Source: Paenibacillus rubinfantis (GTDB lineage Bacteria; Bacillota; Bacilli; Paenibacillales; Paenibacillaceae). From it: a stretch of 64,000 bases of DNA. The position numbers and the translations under genes were made by a program. Positions 17,479 through 25,419 of the stretch are shown piece by piece. The DNA lies in the NCBI RefSeq assembly GCF_001486505.1, contig NZ_LN909063.1, positions 434,001 to 498,000 of the forward strand. The letters are read 5' to 3'. Position 1 is the stretch's first letter, and each line of letters begins with the position of its first letter. The notes below the pieces were generated by a model. The model saw only the letters and a program-made list of their open reading frames with translations. It had not been told where the DNA came from and searched no databases.

Positions 17479-18552
17479 ATGGACAAGGTGCGGTTTGGCT
17501 TAATCGGCGGCGGATGGCGGGCGGAGTTTTATCTGCGGATTGCCCGCGCGTTGCCGGAGCGGTTTGAAGTGAGTGAAATCTATATGCGGGATGAAGCAAA
17601 AGGCCGGGAAGCCGCCCAAGCCTGGGGCGTTCCGGTCACTTCGCGCTGGGAGGCGTTCCTTGAGCGGCGAAACTTCGACTTTGCCGTGATGTCGCTGCCG
17701 CGTGTGGTGACGCCAGAGTTCCTTATCCGGCTCTCGGCCGCGGGCACCCCCGTCCTGACGGAGACGCCGCCGGCAGCGGATATGGAAGGCCTGCTGCGGT
17801 TGTATGAGACGGTGGGCTCCGCTGCGCAAATCCAGGTAGCCGAGCAGTTCCTATTCCAGCCGATGCATACGGCTCGCCTTGCCGTTGCCCGCTCCGGCCT
17901 GCTGGGCGAAGTTTCGCATGTGCAGGTGTCCGCAGGGCATGGCTATCACGGTATCAGCTTGATCCGGCAACTGCTCGGGGTGGGATTCGAGGAAGCGGAA
18001 ATTCGCGGGGAGCAGGTCACCTCCCCGCTGGTGCAAGGTCCCGGCCGCGGCGGTTGGCCGGAAGAGGAACGGATCGTCTCCTCCGCCCAGACGATCGCGC
18101 TGCTGCGTTTCGGCGAGCGGACGGCCTTGTTCGATTTCACCTACGACCAATATTTCTCGCCGATCCGCCGCCACCGCGTGCTGGTGCGCGGGGCCCGGGG
18201 TGAAATCGATGGCGTCGAGCTCCGCTATCTCCGCGACTTCCGCACCCCGGTCGAGCTGCAGCTGCGCCGGGTGGATGCCGGCCAGGACGGCAGCCTCTTG
18301 GGGTATTACCACGAGGGTGTGCTGGCCGGCTCCGAGTGGGTGTACGAGAACCCGTTCCGTCCCGGACGGTTAAGTGACGAAGAGATCGCCATCGCCACCA
18401 GTTTGGAACGGATGGGGCGTTATGTGCAGGGTGGCCCTTCCTTCTACAGCTTGGCTGAAGCCGCCCAGGACCAATACCTCTCGCTGATGCTTGAGGAGGC
18501 GGTTCGCTCCGGGCAGACCGTACAAACTAAGCGTCAGCCTTGGGCTTTTTAG
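17479..18552 (+). CDS. Gfo/Idh/MocA-family oxidoreductase
   Basis: NAD(P)-dependent sugar or polyol dehydrogenase-like protein, 357 aa. The Rossmann fold begins with VRFGLIGGGWRAEFYLRIA and is followed by LTETPPAADMEGLLRLYE, where the usual EKP motif is changed to ETP. That replaces the catalytic-site lysine, so dehydrogenase activity is doubtful. The second half is the alpha/beta substrate domain, with GHGYHGISLIRQLLG in place of the common H-x-x-D segment. ATG 17479 follows GGAGGCGAAGGA; two earlier in-frame ATG codons (17431, 17461) lack ribosome sites. Function is unknown. Confidence 0.82.
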   Translation: MDKVRFGLIGGGWRAEFYLRIARALPERFEVSEIYMRDEAKGREAAQAWGVPVTSRWEAFLERRNFDFAVMSLPRVVTPEFLIRLSAAGTPVLTETPPAADMEGLLRLYETVGSAAQIQVAEQFLFQPMHTARLAVARSGLLGEVSHVQVSAGHGYHGISLIRQLLGVGFEEAEIRGEQVTSPLVQGPGRGGWPEEERIVSSAQTIALLRFGERTALFDFTYDQYFSPIRRHRVLVRGARGEIDGVELRYLRDFRTPVELQLRRVDAGQDGSLLGYYHEGVLAGSEWVYENPFRPGRLSDEEIAIATSLERMGRYVQGGPSFYSLAEAAQDQYLSLMLEEAVRSGQTVQTKRQPWAF

Positions 18553-18553
18553 C

Positions 18554-18766
18554 TTAGGAGTTCATTTTTCGGTTATAAACCACTCTTGACCAAAAATAAA
18601 CGGCACAACCGATTAATAAAATGGTCAGTTGCCATCCAGCTTCACCCTTAATGACAAAGTCGTATAACGACCAGGCTAAAAGGGCGATCGTATAAAAGAT
18701 AAATCCGTATTTGGTGGATTTCTCATTTTGATATTGTTCCATTTCATCCGCCTTGCGCAGCTTCAT
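18554..18766 (-). CDS. Small two-helix membrane protein
   Basis: A 70-aa protein with a charged N terminus and two membrane helices (YGFIFYTIALLAWSLYDFVI and WQLTILLIGCAVYFWSRVVY). Its start codon overlaps the stop of the XRE regulator gene by 4 bases (ATGA), so the two are translationally coupled. Tiny membrane partners of YgzD/YozG-like XRE regulators are frequent in Firmicutes and may modulate or be controlled by the regulator (inference). No family name recognised. Confidence 0.78.
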   Translation of the reverse strand: MKLRKADEMEQYQNEKSTKYGFIFYTIALLAWSLYDFVIKGEAGWQLTILLIGCAVYFWSRVVYNRKMNS

Positions 18767-18966
18767 ATCGGTTCCTCCTCATAATGAAATAACTTCTCGA
18801 TGGGTGTGTTTAGGTGCTTGGATAACTTATACGCCAAGGATAACGTAGGGTCATATTTATTGTTTTCAATGGCATTTATCGTTTGTCGGGTCACTCCGCA
18901 TTGCTTAGCCAGTTCTTCCTGGGAAAGTTTTAAACCTTTTCGAATCACGCGAATGTTATTTTTCAT
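18763..18966 (-). CDS. XRE-family helix-turn-helix regulator (YgzD-like)
   Basis: A 67-aa Cro/CI-type DNA-binding protein consisting almost only of the HTH: IRVIRKGLKLSQEELAKQCG then VTRQTINAIENNKYDPTLSL, with a short tail PIEKLFHYEEEPI. It is first in a two-gene operon with a membrane peptide. A 24-bp near-perfect palindrome between its -10 and start codon (18992-19015) is the natural autoregulatory operator. Local sequence is richer in A+T than the surrounding genes, which may point to transfer. Confidence 0.9.
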   Translation of the reverse strand: MKNNIRVIRKGLKLSQEELAKQCGVTRQTINAIENNKYDPTLSLAYKLSKHLNTPIEKLFHYEEEPI

Positions 18967-18991
18967 TCAACCACCTAAACCAATGGATATA

Positions 18992-19048
18992 AAATGTAAA
19001 GAGCTTTTTACATTTCTCATTATATAGTTGTATTCATCAAAATGTCAA
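18992..19048 (-). promoter_or_regulatory. Promoter and palindromic operator of the XRE operon
   Basis: On the reverse strand, TTGACA (19048-19043), 18-base spacer, TATAAT (19024-19019). Downstream of the -10 lies a 24-bp inverted repeat (18992-19015) with arms AAATGTAAA and TTTACATTT and only one mismatched pair. A further TTTTACAT half-site is visible near 19053. Confidence 0.82.
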
Positions 19049-19074
19049 ATATCTTTTACATAATCGATCATAGA

Positions 19075-19113
19075 AAAAGCAGGCTGAAGTGATTTAAACA
19101 CTTTCATCCTGCT
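19075..19113 (-). terminator. Rho-independent terminator of the 19137-19646 gene
   Basis: Arms AGCAGG-CT-GAAGTG and CACTTTC-AT-CCTGCT pair around a TTTAAA-rich loop; on the reverse strand the stem is followed by TTTTTC. It ends the reverse-strand membrane-protein gene. Confidence 0.8.
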
Positions 19114-19136
19114 ATTTCTGTGGCTTGAGCGAAAGG

Positions 19137-19646
19137 TTACAGTCGTTTCTTCGGAGCGATCATCACGCCTGCACCGATGGCAATCAATGCGATGGCTAGA
19201 ACCGGCTGGCCAAAGACCAGGCGGTTATACAGCGAACCCAGCGAGAAGACGGCGAAGAACAACAGCGAAAGCACCGTCAGAATGTTGATAGGGATCAAGA
19301 GGTATTTGTTGCGGTTGCCAAACCAATAGAACTCAAACAAGCCGACAGCCGGGGCCAAAATAAAGCCCGGCCATAAATACTCCCAACTGTTGAACAACGT
19401 GGCTAGCTGGCAGACCAGGCCGACGGTGAAGAGGATTCCCCCGGGAATCAACAGGCCGGTTGCTCTGCGATCGGTGACCGAAAAATACATCCAGTGGAAG
19501 AACAGTCCGAGCGGAAGGATGAACAGGGTAGGCCAGAAGGTGCCGAAGAGCGTTCCCGCGCTGATCGCTTCCTTGCGGAAGAAGAGGAGGTAGATACCGA
19601 GCAGGACAAGCGCGGGACCAATCCATGATTTTCTATTCAAATTCAT
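19137..19646 (-). CDS. Multi-spanning membrane protein, unknown function
   Basis: A 169-aa protein with five or six hydrophobic segments (WIGPALVLLGIYLLFF, FWPTLFILPLGLFFHWMYF, GLLIPGGILFTVGLVCQLA, WPGFILAPAVGLFEFYWF, LLIPINILTVLSLLFFAVF and a last one ending in APKKRL). The layout resembles small LiaI/YdbS-neighbour type membrane proteins, but I cannot name the family. The ATG at 19646 follows AAAGGAG; a TTG two codons earlier is an alternative. Monocistronic. Confidence 0.78.
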   Translation of the reverse strand: MNLNRKSWIGPALVLLGIYLLFFRKEAISAGTLFGTFWPTLFILPLGLFFHWMYFSVTDRRATGLLIPGGILFTVGLVCQLATLFNSWEYLWPGFILAPAVGLFEFYWFGNRNKYLLIPINILTVLSLLFFAVFSLGSLYNRLVFGQPVLAIALIAIGAGVMIAPKKRL

Positions 19647-19854
19647 ATCCAATCTCCTTTGCCTATGTACTCAACTGATAACAGCATACTACAAAACCGC
19701 AAGGATGACTTCAGTCTCTAGGGGAGCCGTGAAACTGGACCTAAGTCCAGTCTATTGCCGAGAATAAAAACAACCCGGGGAAGAAACGCTAACCCAAGGA
19801 ATAGGCAGAGCGACCATTCCATCCATCACGAAACGCTCAGGAGGTTAGAACGAT

Positions 19855-20040
19855 ATGGAAAATAACAAGCAGCAACGGAAGCCGGGCACGGGAAACGGCA
19901 GCAGCAACGAGCAGAACCAAACGACCGGCAACGGGGGAGAAGCGCATAACGGACGCTTGGCTACGGTCAAGAACCACCGCACCGAAGGCGGAGAGACGCT
20001 AAACGAATTTATTACCGGCCAAGATAAGTACGAGGGTTAA
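19855..20040 (+). CDS. Small hydrophilic hypothetical protein
   Basis: A 61-aa, highly polar protein rich in Asn, Gly, Lys and Gln (MENNKQQRKPGTGNGSSNEQ at the start; ETLNEFITGQDKYEG at the end). It is likely disordered. AGGAGG lies about 10 bases upstream, which supports real translation. Similar small polar proteins in Bacillales are often sporulation-related, but no SASP motif is present, so this is only a suggestion. A terminator follows at 20052. Confidence 0.68.
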   Translation: MENNKQQRKPGTGNGSSNEQNQTTGNGGEAHNGRLATVKNHRTEGGETLNEFITGQDKYEG

Positions 20041-20051
20041 AGGATAAAGCC

Positions 20052-20088
20052 AAAAGCCGCTGCACAGCGTACTGTGAGCGGCTTTTTT
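20052..20088 (+). terminator. Terminator between convergent small genes
   Basis: AAAAGCCGCT-G-CACAG pairs with CTGTG-AGCGGCTTTT around CGTA, with a single bulged G, followed by TT. The A-rich left flank could let it serve the reverse-strand DUF4023 gene weakly as well. Confidence 0.88.
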
Positions 20089-20096
20089 GCGGCGAT

Positions 20097-20225
20097 TTAT
20101 TTCTGCGTGCTGTGCTGCTTGGTGGGAAGCTGGCCAGCCGGGTTGCCGTGGCCGCGTTTTTTGTTCTTGGCTTGCTTCTGCTGCTGATCCTGAACCTTCT
20201 CGACGAATTCGTGCAGATTTTCCAT
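20097..20225 (-). CDS. DUF4023-family small protein
   Basis: A 42-aa reading frame beginning MENLHEFVEKVQDQQQKQAK and ending LPTKQHSTQK. The HEFVEKVQ opening, basic middle and GNP-x-x-LP-x-K end match what I know of the DUF4023 family, tiny proteins of about 40 aa found in Bacilli. AAGGAG lies 12 bases upstream of the ATG. The frame stays open about 30 codons further upstream (including HQQTNHTSAKESIDL), but no start codon with a ribosome site is seen there. Function unknown; basic and hydrophilic throughout. Confidence 0.72.
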   Translation of the reverse strand: MENLHEFVEKVQDQQQKQAKNKKRGHGNPAGQLPTKQHSTQK

Positions 20226-20406
20226 GAGGTCGATCGACTCCTTGGCTGAAGTATGGTTGGTTTGTTGATGTGGTTGAGGTTGTAGACGATGGTTCGGGAT
20301 TACTATACCCCGTTCCCCCGATTTTCATCAGGCGAGGTGATCTATACTTGTCCGTACAAGACAGGTACAATGAAGGGGACAATCACGGGAAAAGAGGGTG
20401 CATGTC

Positions 20407-21414
20407 ATGGAACATACGAACAACCGCCAGCTGCGATGGGGTATTGTTGGCTGCGCAGGGATCGCGATCAATGCAGTGATGCCGGCCATTCAACAATCCA
20501 CAAGGGGGAGCCTTGCCGCTGTCGCCAGCCGCAGCCTGGAGAAAAGCCGGGAGGTCGCCAGCCAGTTTGATATCCCAAAAGCCTACGGCAGTTACGAAGA
20601 GCTGCTGGCGGACGCGGATATCGATGCCGTCTATATTCCACTGCCTAACCATTTACATAAAGAATGGGCGATTCGCGCGGCCGAAGCTGGCAAGCACGTA
20701 TTGTGCGAGAAGCCGCTCGCGCTAACAGCCGCTGAAGCCGAAGAGATGGCGGCTGCTGCTGCCAAAGCCGGCGTTGTGCTGGCGGAAGCGTTTATGTACC
20801 GCCATCATCCGCGATGGAGCCGGATTCGCGCGATCCTGGACGGCGGCGAGATCGGGGAGCTCCGCGCCATTCGCGGGGCGTTTACGTTTAACAACGCCGA
20901 GGATCTGGTCAACATCCGGCTGAAGCCGGAATGGGGCGGCGGCTCGCTGTATGACGTCGGCTGCTATCCGCTCAGCGCGGCGCGGTTCCTGCTCGGCCAA
21001 GAGCCGGAAGCGGTTACCGTGTTAGCCCAGTTCTCCGACCGTCACGGCGGCGTCGACATGATGGCCTCCGGGCTGGCGGAATTTCCCGGCGGCATCGGAC
21101 TGACGTTCGATTGCGGGATGTGGACCGAACACCGCCAACTGCTGGAAATCGTCGGCTCGGAGGGGACGATCGAGCTGCCGTTGGCCTTCACCGCCGGCGG
21201 GGAGGACGCCGCGTTTACCGTCACTGTGCGCGGGGAGAAACGCACAGTGGTGCCGGAAGCGGCCAATCCTTACGTGGCCGAGCTGGATGATTTCGCCGCC
21301 GCGGCTTTTGGCGAACGTTCGCCGCGCTTTACGCCAGCTGATGCCGTTAAAGGCATGGCCGTGCTGGAGGCGTGCTTGATTTCGGCGAGAGAGAGACGGC
21401 GGGTCGAGTTGTAG
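20407..21414 (+). CDS. Gfo/Idh/MocA-family oxidoreductase
   Basis: NAD(P)-dependent dehydrogenase of 335 aa acting on a sugar, polyol or similar. The nucleotide fold opens LRWGIVGCAGIAINAVMPAI; the conserved CEKPLALTAAEAEEM holds the EKP lysine, and GGSLYDVGCYPLSAARFLLG holds the D-x-G-x-Y segment of the active site. All hallmark residues are present, unlike the gene at 17479. ATG 20407 is 8 bases after AGAGGG; a GTG nine bases earlier is in frame but overlaps the ribosome site. The natural substrate cannot be predicted. A weak hairpin GATGCC-N9-GGCATC at 21488-21508 may end transcription. Confidence 0.9.
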   Translation: MEHTNNRQLRWGIVGCAGIAINAVMPAIQQSTRGSLAAVASRSLEKSREVASQFDIPKAYGSYEELLADADIDAVYIPLPNHLHKEWAIRAAEAGKHVLCEKPLALTAAEAEEMAAAAAKAGVVLAEAFMYRHHPRWSRIRAILDGGEIGELRAIRGAFTFNNAEDLVNIRLKPEWGGGSLYDVGCYPLSAARFLLGQEPEAVTVLAQFSDRHGGVDMMASGLAEFPGGIGLTFDCGMWTEHRQLLEIVGSEGTIELPLAFTAGGEDAAFTVTVRGEKRTVVPEAANPYVAELDDFAAAAFGERSPRFTPADAVKGMAVLEACLISARERRRVEL

Positions 21415-21525
21415 GATTTGAAGAGCTTCGAAATACCGGGCATTCGCTCGGCTCAGGATACTCCGACAGGGGGCTGGGCCAGAGGGGATGCCTTTTTGGT
21501 AGGCATCATTTTCATTTTAAAATGG

Positions 21526-21586
21526 TTGACAGTGCCAAAAATGAGACGGTATAATTCAAACTAATTGATAATGAATATCATTATCA
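21526..21586 (+). promoter_or_regulatory. Promoter with Fur box for the siderophore import operon
   Basis: TTGACA (21526-21531), 18-base spacer, TATAAT (21550-21555), then a perfect 21-bp palindrome TGATAATGA-ATA-TCATTATCA (21566-21586), the classic Fur operator, covering the transcription start. Predicts repression of the operon when iron is plentiful. Confidence 0.95.
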
Positions 21587-21663
21587 TAAAATCGTCTGTC
21601 CTGCCGGCAGCGAGAAACTTGAACTTCCTCCTGGCCAGGGGAAGGAAAGTAAGGACGAACACT

Positions 21664-22617
21664 ATGAAGAAAACTTATATGGCAGTGCTGTTGGTTCTAT
21701 TATCCCTCGTTTCCTTGTTTATCGGCGTCGGGGAGGTATCGCTTGCGGCGCTGCTGCGTTTTGATCCGGAGCAATGGGAGCTGCTGCGAATCAGCCGGGT
21801 TCCCCGTTTGATCAGCATCCTTATCGCCGGGGTCAGCATGAGCATCGCTGGATTGATTATGCAGCAGCTGACCCGCAACAAATTCGTATCCCCGACAACG
21901 GCGGGTACGATGGATTCCGCGAGCTTTGGCATTATGGTGTCGCTGCTTGTTTTTACGGCCGCGGGGCCGCTTGTTAAAATGTCCGTCGCCTTCGTTTTCG
22001 CCCTGCTTGGCACTTATTTATTTATGGCAATTCTCAATCGGGTGAAATACAAAGATGCGATCTTCATCCCGCTGGTCGGGTTGATGTTTGGCGGTATCGT
22101 TGCATCGGCAACCACTTTTTTTGCATACAAATACAATTTGATTCAGAGCATGTCCGCCTGGCTGTACGGGGATTTCTCCATGATCCTGCAGGGGCGTTAC
22201 GAGCTGTTGTATATCAGCGTCCCGCTAGTGGTGTTGTCCTACATCTACGCCAATAAGTTTACCGTGGCGGGTATGGGCGAGGAATTTTCCGTGAATCTCG
22301 GATTGAACTACAAGCAGGTCGTCAATATTGGCTTGGGCTTGGTGGCACTGGTGACCGCTGTCGTCGTGTTGACGGTCGGATCGATTCCTTTTCTCGGACT
22401 GATCATCCCGAACCTCGTCACCCTGTTCCGCGGTGATAACTTGAAAGACAACTTAACCCATACGGCTTTGCTGGGTGCGGTTTTCGTGCTGGCCTGCGAC
22501 ATTTTGGGCCGTGTGATCATCTATCCGTACGAAGTGTCAATCGGACTTACGGTTGGGGTGATCGGAAGCGGGATTTTCCTGTATCTGCTGATGAGGAGAA
22601 AGACATATGAGCCTTAA
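21664..22617 (+). CDS. Iron-siderophore ABC transporter permease 1 (YclN-like)
   Basis: FecCD-family inner-membrane permease, 317 aa, about nine or ten helices, forming the channel of a ferric-siderophore importer with the next gene. Family features are RISRVPRLISILIAGVSMSI near the N terminus, QQLTRNKFVSPTTAGTMDSA, and VGSIPFLGLIIPNLVTLFRG, the coupling-helix region that contacts the ATPase. The real start is ATG 21664 (MKKTYMAVLL), preceded by AAGGA; an in-frame ATG upstream lies within the Fur box and cannot be the start. Gene order (two permeases, ATPase, binding protein) equals yclNOPQ of B. subtilis, a petrobactin system; siderophore identity here is inferred only from that likeness. 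Confidence 0.92.
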   Translation: MKKTYMAVLLVLLSLVSLFIGVGEVSLAALLRFDPEQWELLRISRVPRLISILIAGVSMSIAGLIMQQLTRNKFVSPTTAGTMDSASFGIMVSLLVFTAAGPLVKMSVAFVFALLGTYLFMAILNRVKYKDAIFIPLVGLMFGGIVASATTFFAYKYNLIQSMSAWLYGDFSMILQGRYELLYISVPLVVLSYIYANKFTVAGMGEEFSVNLGLNYKQVVNIGLGLVALVTAVVVLTVGSIPFLGLIIPNLVTLFRGDNLKDNLTHTALLGAVFVLACDILGRVIIYPYEVSIGLTVGVIGSGIFLYLLMRRKTYEP

Positions 22618-23557
22618 AGCCAAACTTTGGACCCTTGCCGGCATCGCCGTTCTGCTTGCGGTCGTCTTCATGACGATCGATGCGGGAGGACAGTGGGACT
22701 ACATATTGCCGCGGCGTGGCAAGAAACTGATCGCTATCCTTCTCACAGGTACCGCCATCGCTTTTTCCACGGTTGTGTTTCAGACCATTACGAACAACCG
22801 GATTCTTACGCCGAGCATCATTGGACTGGATTCGCTCTACATGCTGCTGCAGACGGTGATCGTCTTCTTTATCGGTGGTACGGCTCTGACGTTGATGAGC
22901 AGGAATCTGCGTTTCGTCATGGCGGTGGGGCTTATGGTTGTGTTTGCGATGGTGCTGTATCGGATGCTGTTTCGCAAGGAGGGGCGCAACATTAACCACC
23001 TGCTGCTGATCGGGATTATTTTCGGCACGTTTTTTTCCAGCGTGACCTCCTTTCTGCAGAAGCTGATCGATCCCAATGAATTCCTGGTGATCCAGGATAA
23101 AATGTTCGCCAGCTTTAACAATGTGAATTCCGATTTGCTGTTGATTTCGCTGGCAGGGGTGCTGCTGGTGGCGCTTTATTTTACGAAATTCGCCAAGTAT
23201 TTGGATGTGTTGTCTTTAGGGCGGGATCATGCGGTCAACCTCGGCGTCAGCTATGAGTACGTCGTCAAGAGGATGCTGGTCGTCGTGGCGATTCTCATCT
23301 CCATTTCGACGGCATTGGTTGGGCCGATCACGTTCCTGGGTTTGCTGGTTGCCAATGTGGCGTATCAATTCCTGAATACCTACCGCCATAAAATCCTGAT
23401 TCTCGGTGCTTCCTTGATCGGCTTTATCGCCTTGGTCGGCGGTCAACTGATCATTGAAAGAGTGTTTACCTTCTCCACTTCGCTTAGTGTCATCATCAAC
23501 TTTGCCGGCGGGGTGTATTTCATCTATCTGCTGCTAAAGGAGAATAAATCGTGGTAA
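22607..23557 (+). CDS. Iron-siderophore ABC transporter permease 2 (YclO-like)
   Basis: Second FecCD-family permease, 316 aa, about nine helices, partner of the preceding gene with which it overlaps by 11 bases. The gate and coupling region reads TALVGPITFLGLLVANVAYQ and the N-terminal helices include RGKKLIAILLTGTAIAFSTV followed by TNNRILTPSIIGLDSLY. The order and divergence from permease 1 fit the YclO/FatC branch. It is translated by coupling; the ribosome site GAGGAGA lies inside the upstream gene about 9 bases before the ATG. Confidence 0.92.
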   Translation: MSLKAKLWTLAGIAVLLAVVFMTIDAGGQWDYILPRRGKKLIAILLTGTAIAFSTVVFQTITNNRILTPSIIGLDSLYMLLQTVIVFFIGGTALTLMSRNLRFVMAVGLMVVFAMVLYRMLFRKEGRNINHLLLIGIIFGTFFSSVTSFLQKLIDPNEFLVIQDKMFASFNNVNSDLLLISLAGVLLVALYFTKFAKYLDVLSLGRDHAVNLGVSYEYVVKRMLVVVAILISISTALVGPITFLGLLVANVAYQFLNTYRHKILILGASLIGFIALVGGQLIIERVFTFSTSLSVIINFAGGVYFIYLLLKENKSW

Positions 23558-24315
23558 AGGTCAGTGGAGTAACCAAACTATATGGCGGCAAAAAGGTCGT
23601 CGACAACGTGTCGTTGGAGATCGCCAAGGGCAAGATCACATCCTTTATCGGACCAAACGGCGCGGGGAAGAGCACCTTGATGTCCATGATCAGCCGGCTG
23701 ATTGCCAAGGACGAGGGCGAAATTCGGATCGAGGACCGGGAAATCGGCCAGTGGAAAAGCGGGGAGCTTGCCAAGAAAATATCGATTCTGAAGCAGTCCA
23801 ATCACATCAATATTCGGCTTACGGTAAGGGATCTCGTCAATTTCGGGAGGTTCCCGTATTCGCAGGGGCGCCTGACGAAAGAAGACGAAGCGTATGTCGA
23901 GGAAGCGCTCCGTTATATGCACCTGGATGCCATGCAGCACAAGTTCCTGGATGAGTTGAGCGGAGGGCAGAAGCAACGGGCGTTTATCGCTATGGTGATC
24001 GCGCAGAACACCGAATATGTGCTGCTCGATGAGCCCTTAAACAATCTGGATATGAACCATTCGGTGCAAATCATGAAGGTGTTGCGCCGATTGGTGGACG
24101 AATTGGGGAAAACGGTGATTTTGGTCATCCACGACATTAATTTTGCCTCCTGCTATTCCGATTACATCGTAGCGCTGAAGGAGGGCAAGGTGGTCAAGGA
24201 AGGGCCAACCGCGGAAATCATCGAACCGTCCGTGTTGCGGGAGGTTTATGACATGGACATTCCGGTCCAGGAGATCGGCGGCAACAAAATCTGCGTGTAT
24301 TTTAATACGATATGA
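23551..24315 (+). CDS. Iron-siderophore ABC transporter ATP-binding protein (YclP-like)
   Basis: Cytoplasmic ATPase of the importer, 254 aa. Walker A is GPNGAGKST, the signature LSGGQKQRAF, Walker B YVLLDEPLNNLD, and the switch histidine is in LVIHDINFAS. It starts with GTG at 23551, which overlaps the end of the permease gene, and AAGGAG is 8 bases upstream. All catalytic motifs are intact. Confidence 0.94.
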   Translation: MVKVSGVTKLYGGKKVVDNVSLEIAKGKITSFIGPNGAGKSTLMSMISRLIAKDEGEIRIEDREIGQWKSGELAKKISILKQSNHINIRLTVRDLVNFGRFPYSQGRLTKEDEAYVEEALRYMHLDAMQHKFLDELSGGQKQRAFIAMVIAQNTEYVLLDEPLNNLDMNHSVQIMKVLRRLVDELGKTVILVIHDINFASCYSDYIVALKEGKVVKEGPTAEIIEPSVLREVYDMDIPVQEIGGNKICVYFNTI

Positions 24316-24338
24316 CAAAATGAGGGGGAGTTTTCAAA

Positions 24339-25355
24339 GTGAAGGCAAAGAAAATTTCGTTACTGTTCATGAGTCTAATGTTGGTATTCGCGCTTGCCGC
24401 ATGCGGGAGCAATAATAGCAGTAGCAGCGGGAATACAAGCGGGGGGACGGAAGCCGCGTCCAGCACCAATACGACGGAGCCGGTGGCCGCAGCGCCTGCT
24501 GAGAATGAAGAGATGACGATCAAGCACCAGCTTGGCGAAGCCACCTTGAAGAAAAATCCGGCGAAGGTTGTCGTCTTCGACTACGGTACGCTGGAAACGC
24601 TCGACAAGCTGGGTGTGGAGATCGCTGCGGTACCGCAGGGTAACTTGCCGAGCCACCTGGAGAAGTACAACGACAGTAAATACACGAATGCCGGCACGTT
24701 GTTCGAACCGGATTTCGAGAAGCTGAATGCGTTGAAGCCGGACGTGATTTTCATCTCCGGACGCTCGTCCGAAGCTTATGAGGAATTGAACAAAATCGCC
24801 CCTACGATATTTATGGGGGTAGATACGCAAAACTATATGGCTTCCTTCACTGAGAATGTAAAGACGATGGGTGAACTCTTTGGCAAAGAAGCGGAAGTCG
24901 AGCAGGAGCTGGCTGCCATCAATGATTCGGTTAAAGCGGTGAACGATCTGACCTCGGCAAGCGGCAAAAAAGGGCTGATCATCCTGACGACCGGCGGCAA
25001 AGTCAGCGCCTTTGGTCCAGGCTCGCGCTTTGGCATCATCCATGATGTATTGGGCGTCACGCCGGTGGATGAGAGCATTAAGGTCGATACGCACGGGAAC
25101 TCGATCTCCTTCGAATTCGTTGCCGAGAAGAATCCGGATTACCTGTTTGTCGTAGACCGCGATGCGGTCGTCACCGAAGAAGGCAAACAGGCGACATCGG
25201 CCAAGGAAATCGTCGAGAATGACCTTGTGAAGAAGACGAATGCCTATAAAGACGGCAAGATCGTCTATCTGGATCCGAGCTACTGGTACCTTTCCGGCGG
25301 CGGACTGATCTCCGTTCCGGAAATGATCAAGGAAGTACAGGAAGGGATTCAGTAA
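24339..25355 (+). CDS. Siderophore-binding lipoprotein (YclQ/CeuE-like)
   Basis: Captures the ferric siderophore outside the cell. A lipoprotein signal is clear (LVFALAACGSN, cysteine near residue 22), followed by a Ser/Gly/Thr-rich linker and a type III periplasmic-binding fold with PAKVVVFDYGTLETLDKLGV and FEKLNALKPDVIFISGRSS. Length 338 aa is usual. The start is GTG 24339, 8 bases after GAGGGGGAG. It ends the Fur-controlled operon, and a strong terminator follows. Confidence 0.93.
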   Translation: MKAKKISLLFMSLMLVFALAACGSNNSSSSGNTSGGTEAASSTNTTEPVAAAPAENEEMTIKHQLGEATLKKNPAKVVVFDYGTLETLDKLGVEIAAVPQGNLPSHLEKYNDSKYTNAGTLFEPDFEKLNALKPDVIFISGRSSEAYEELNKIAPTIFMGVDTQNYMASFTENVKTMGELFGKEAEVEQELAAINDSVKAVNDLTSASGKKGLIILTTGGKVSAFGPGSRFGIIHDVLGVTPVDESIKVDTHGNSISFEFVAEKNPDYLFVVDRDAVVTEEGKQATSAKEIVENDLVKKTNAYKDGKIVYLDPSYWYLSGGGLISVPEMIKEVQEGIQ

Positions 25356-25369
25356 TATAGTTGTGCTAG

Positions 25370-25413
25370 AAAAAGGCGGATTGCTTGGGAACTCCCAGGC
25401 AACCCGCCTTTTT
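25370..25413 (+). terminator. Rho-independent terminator of the siderophore operon
   Basis: An approximately 20-bp stem: AAAAGGCGG-ATTGCTTGGGA on the left pairs, with a few G-U steps, with CCCAGGCAAC-CCGCCTTTTT on the right. Confidence 0.9.
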
Positions 25414-25419
25414 GGTATG

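Noticed and set aside
21565..21663. Earlier start for the first siderophore permease
   Set aside because: The upstream ATG lies inside the Fur palindrome at or before the expected transcription start, and the extra 33 residues do not resemble the family.
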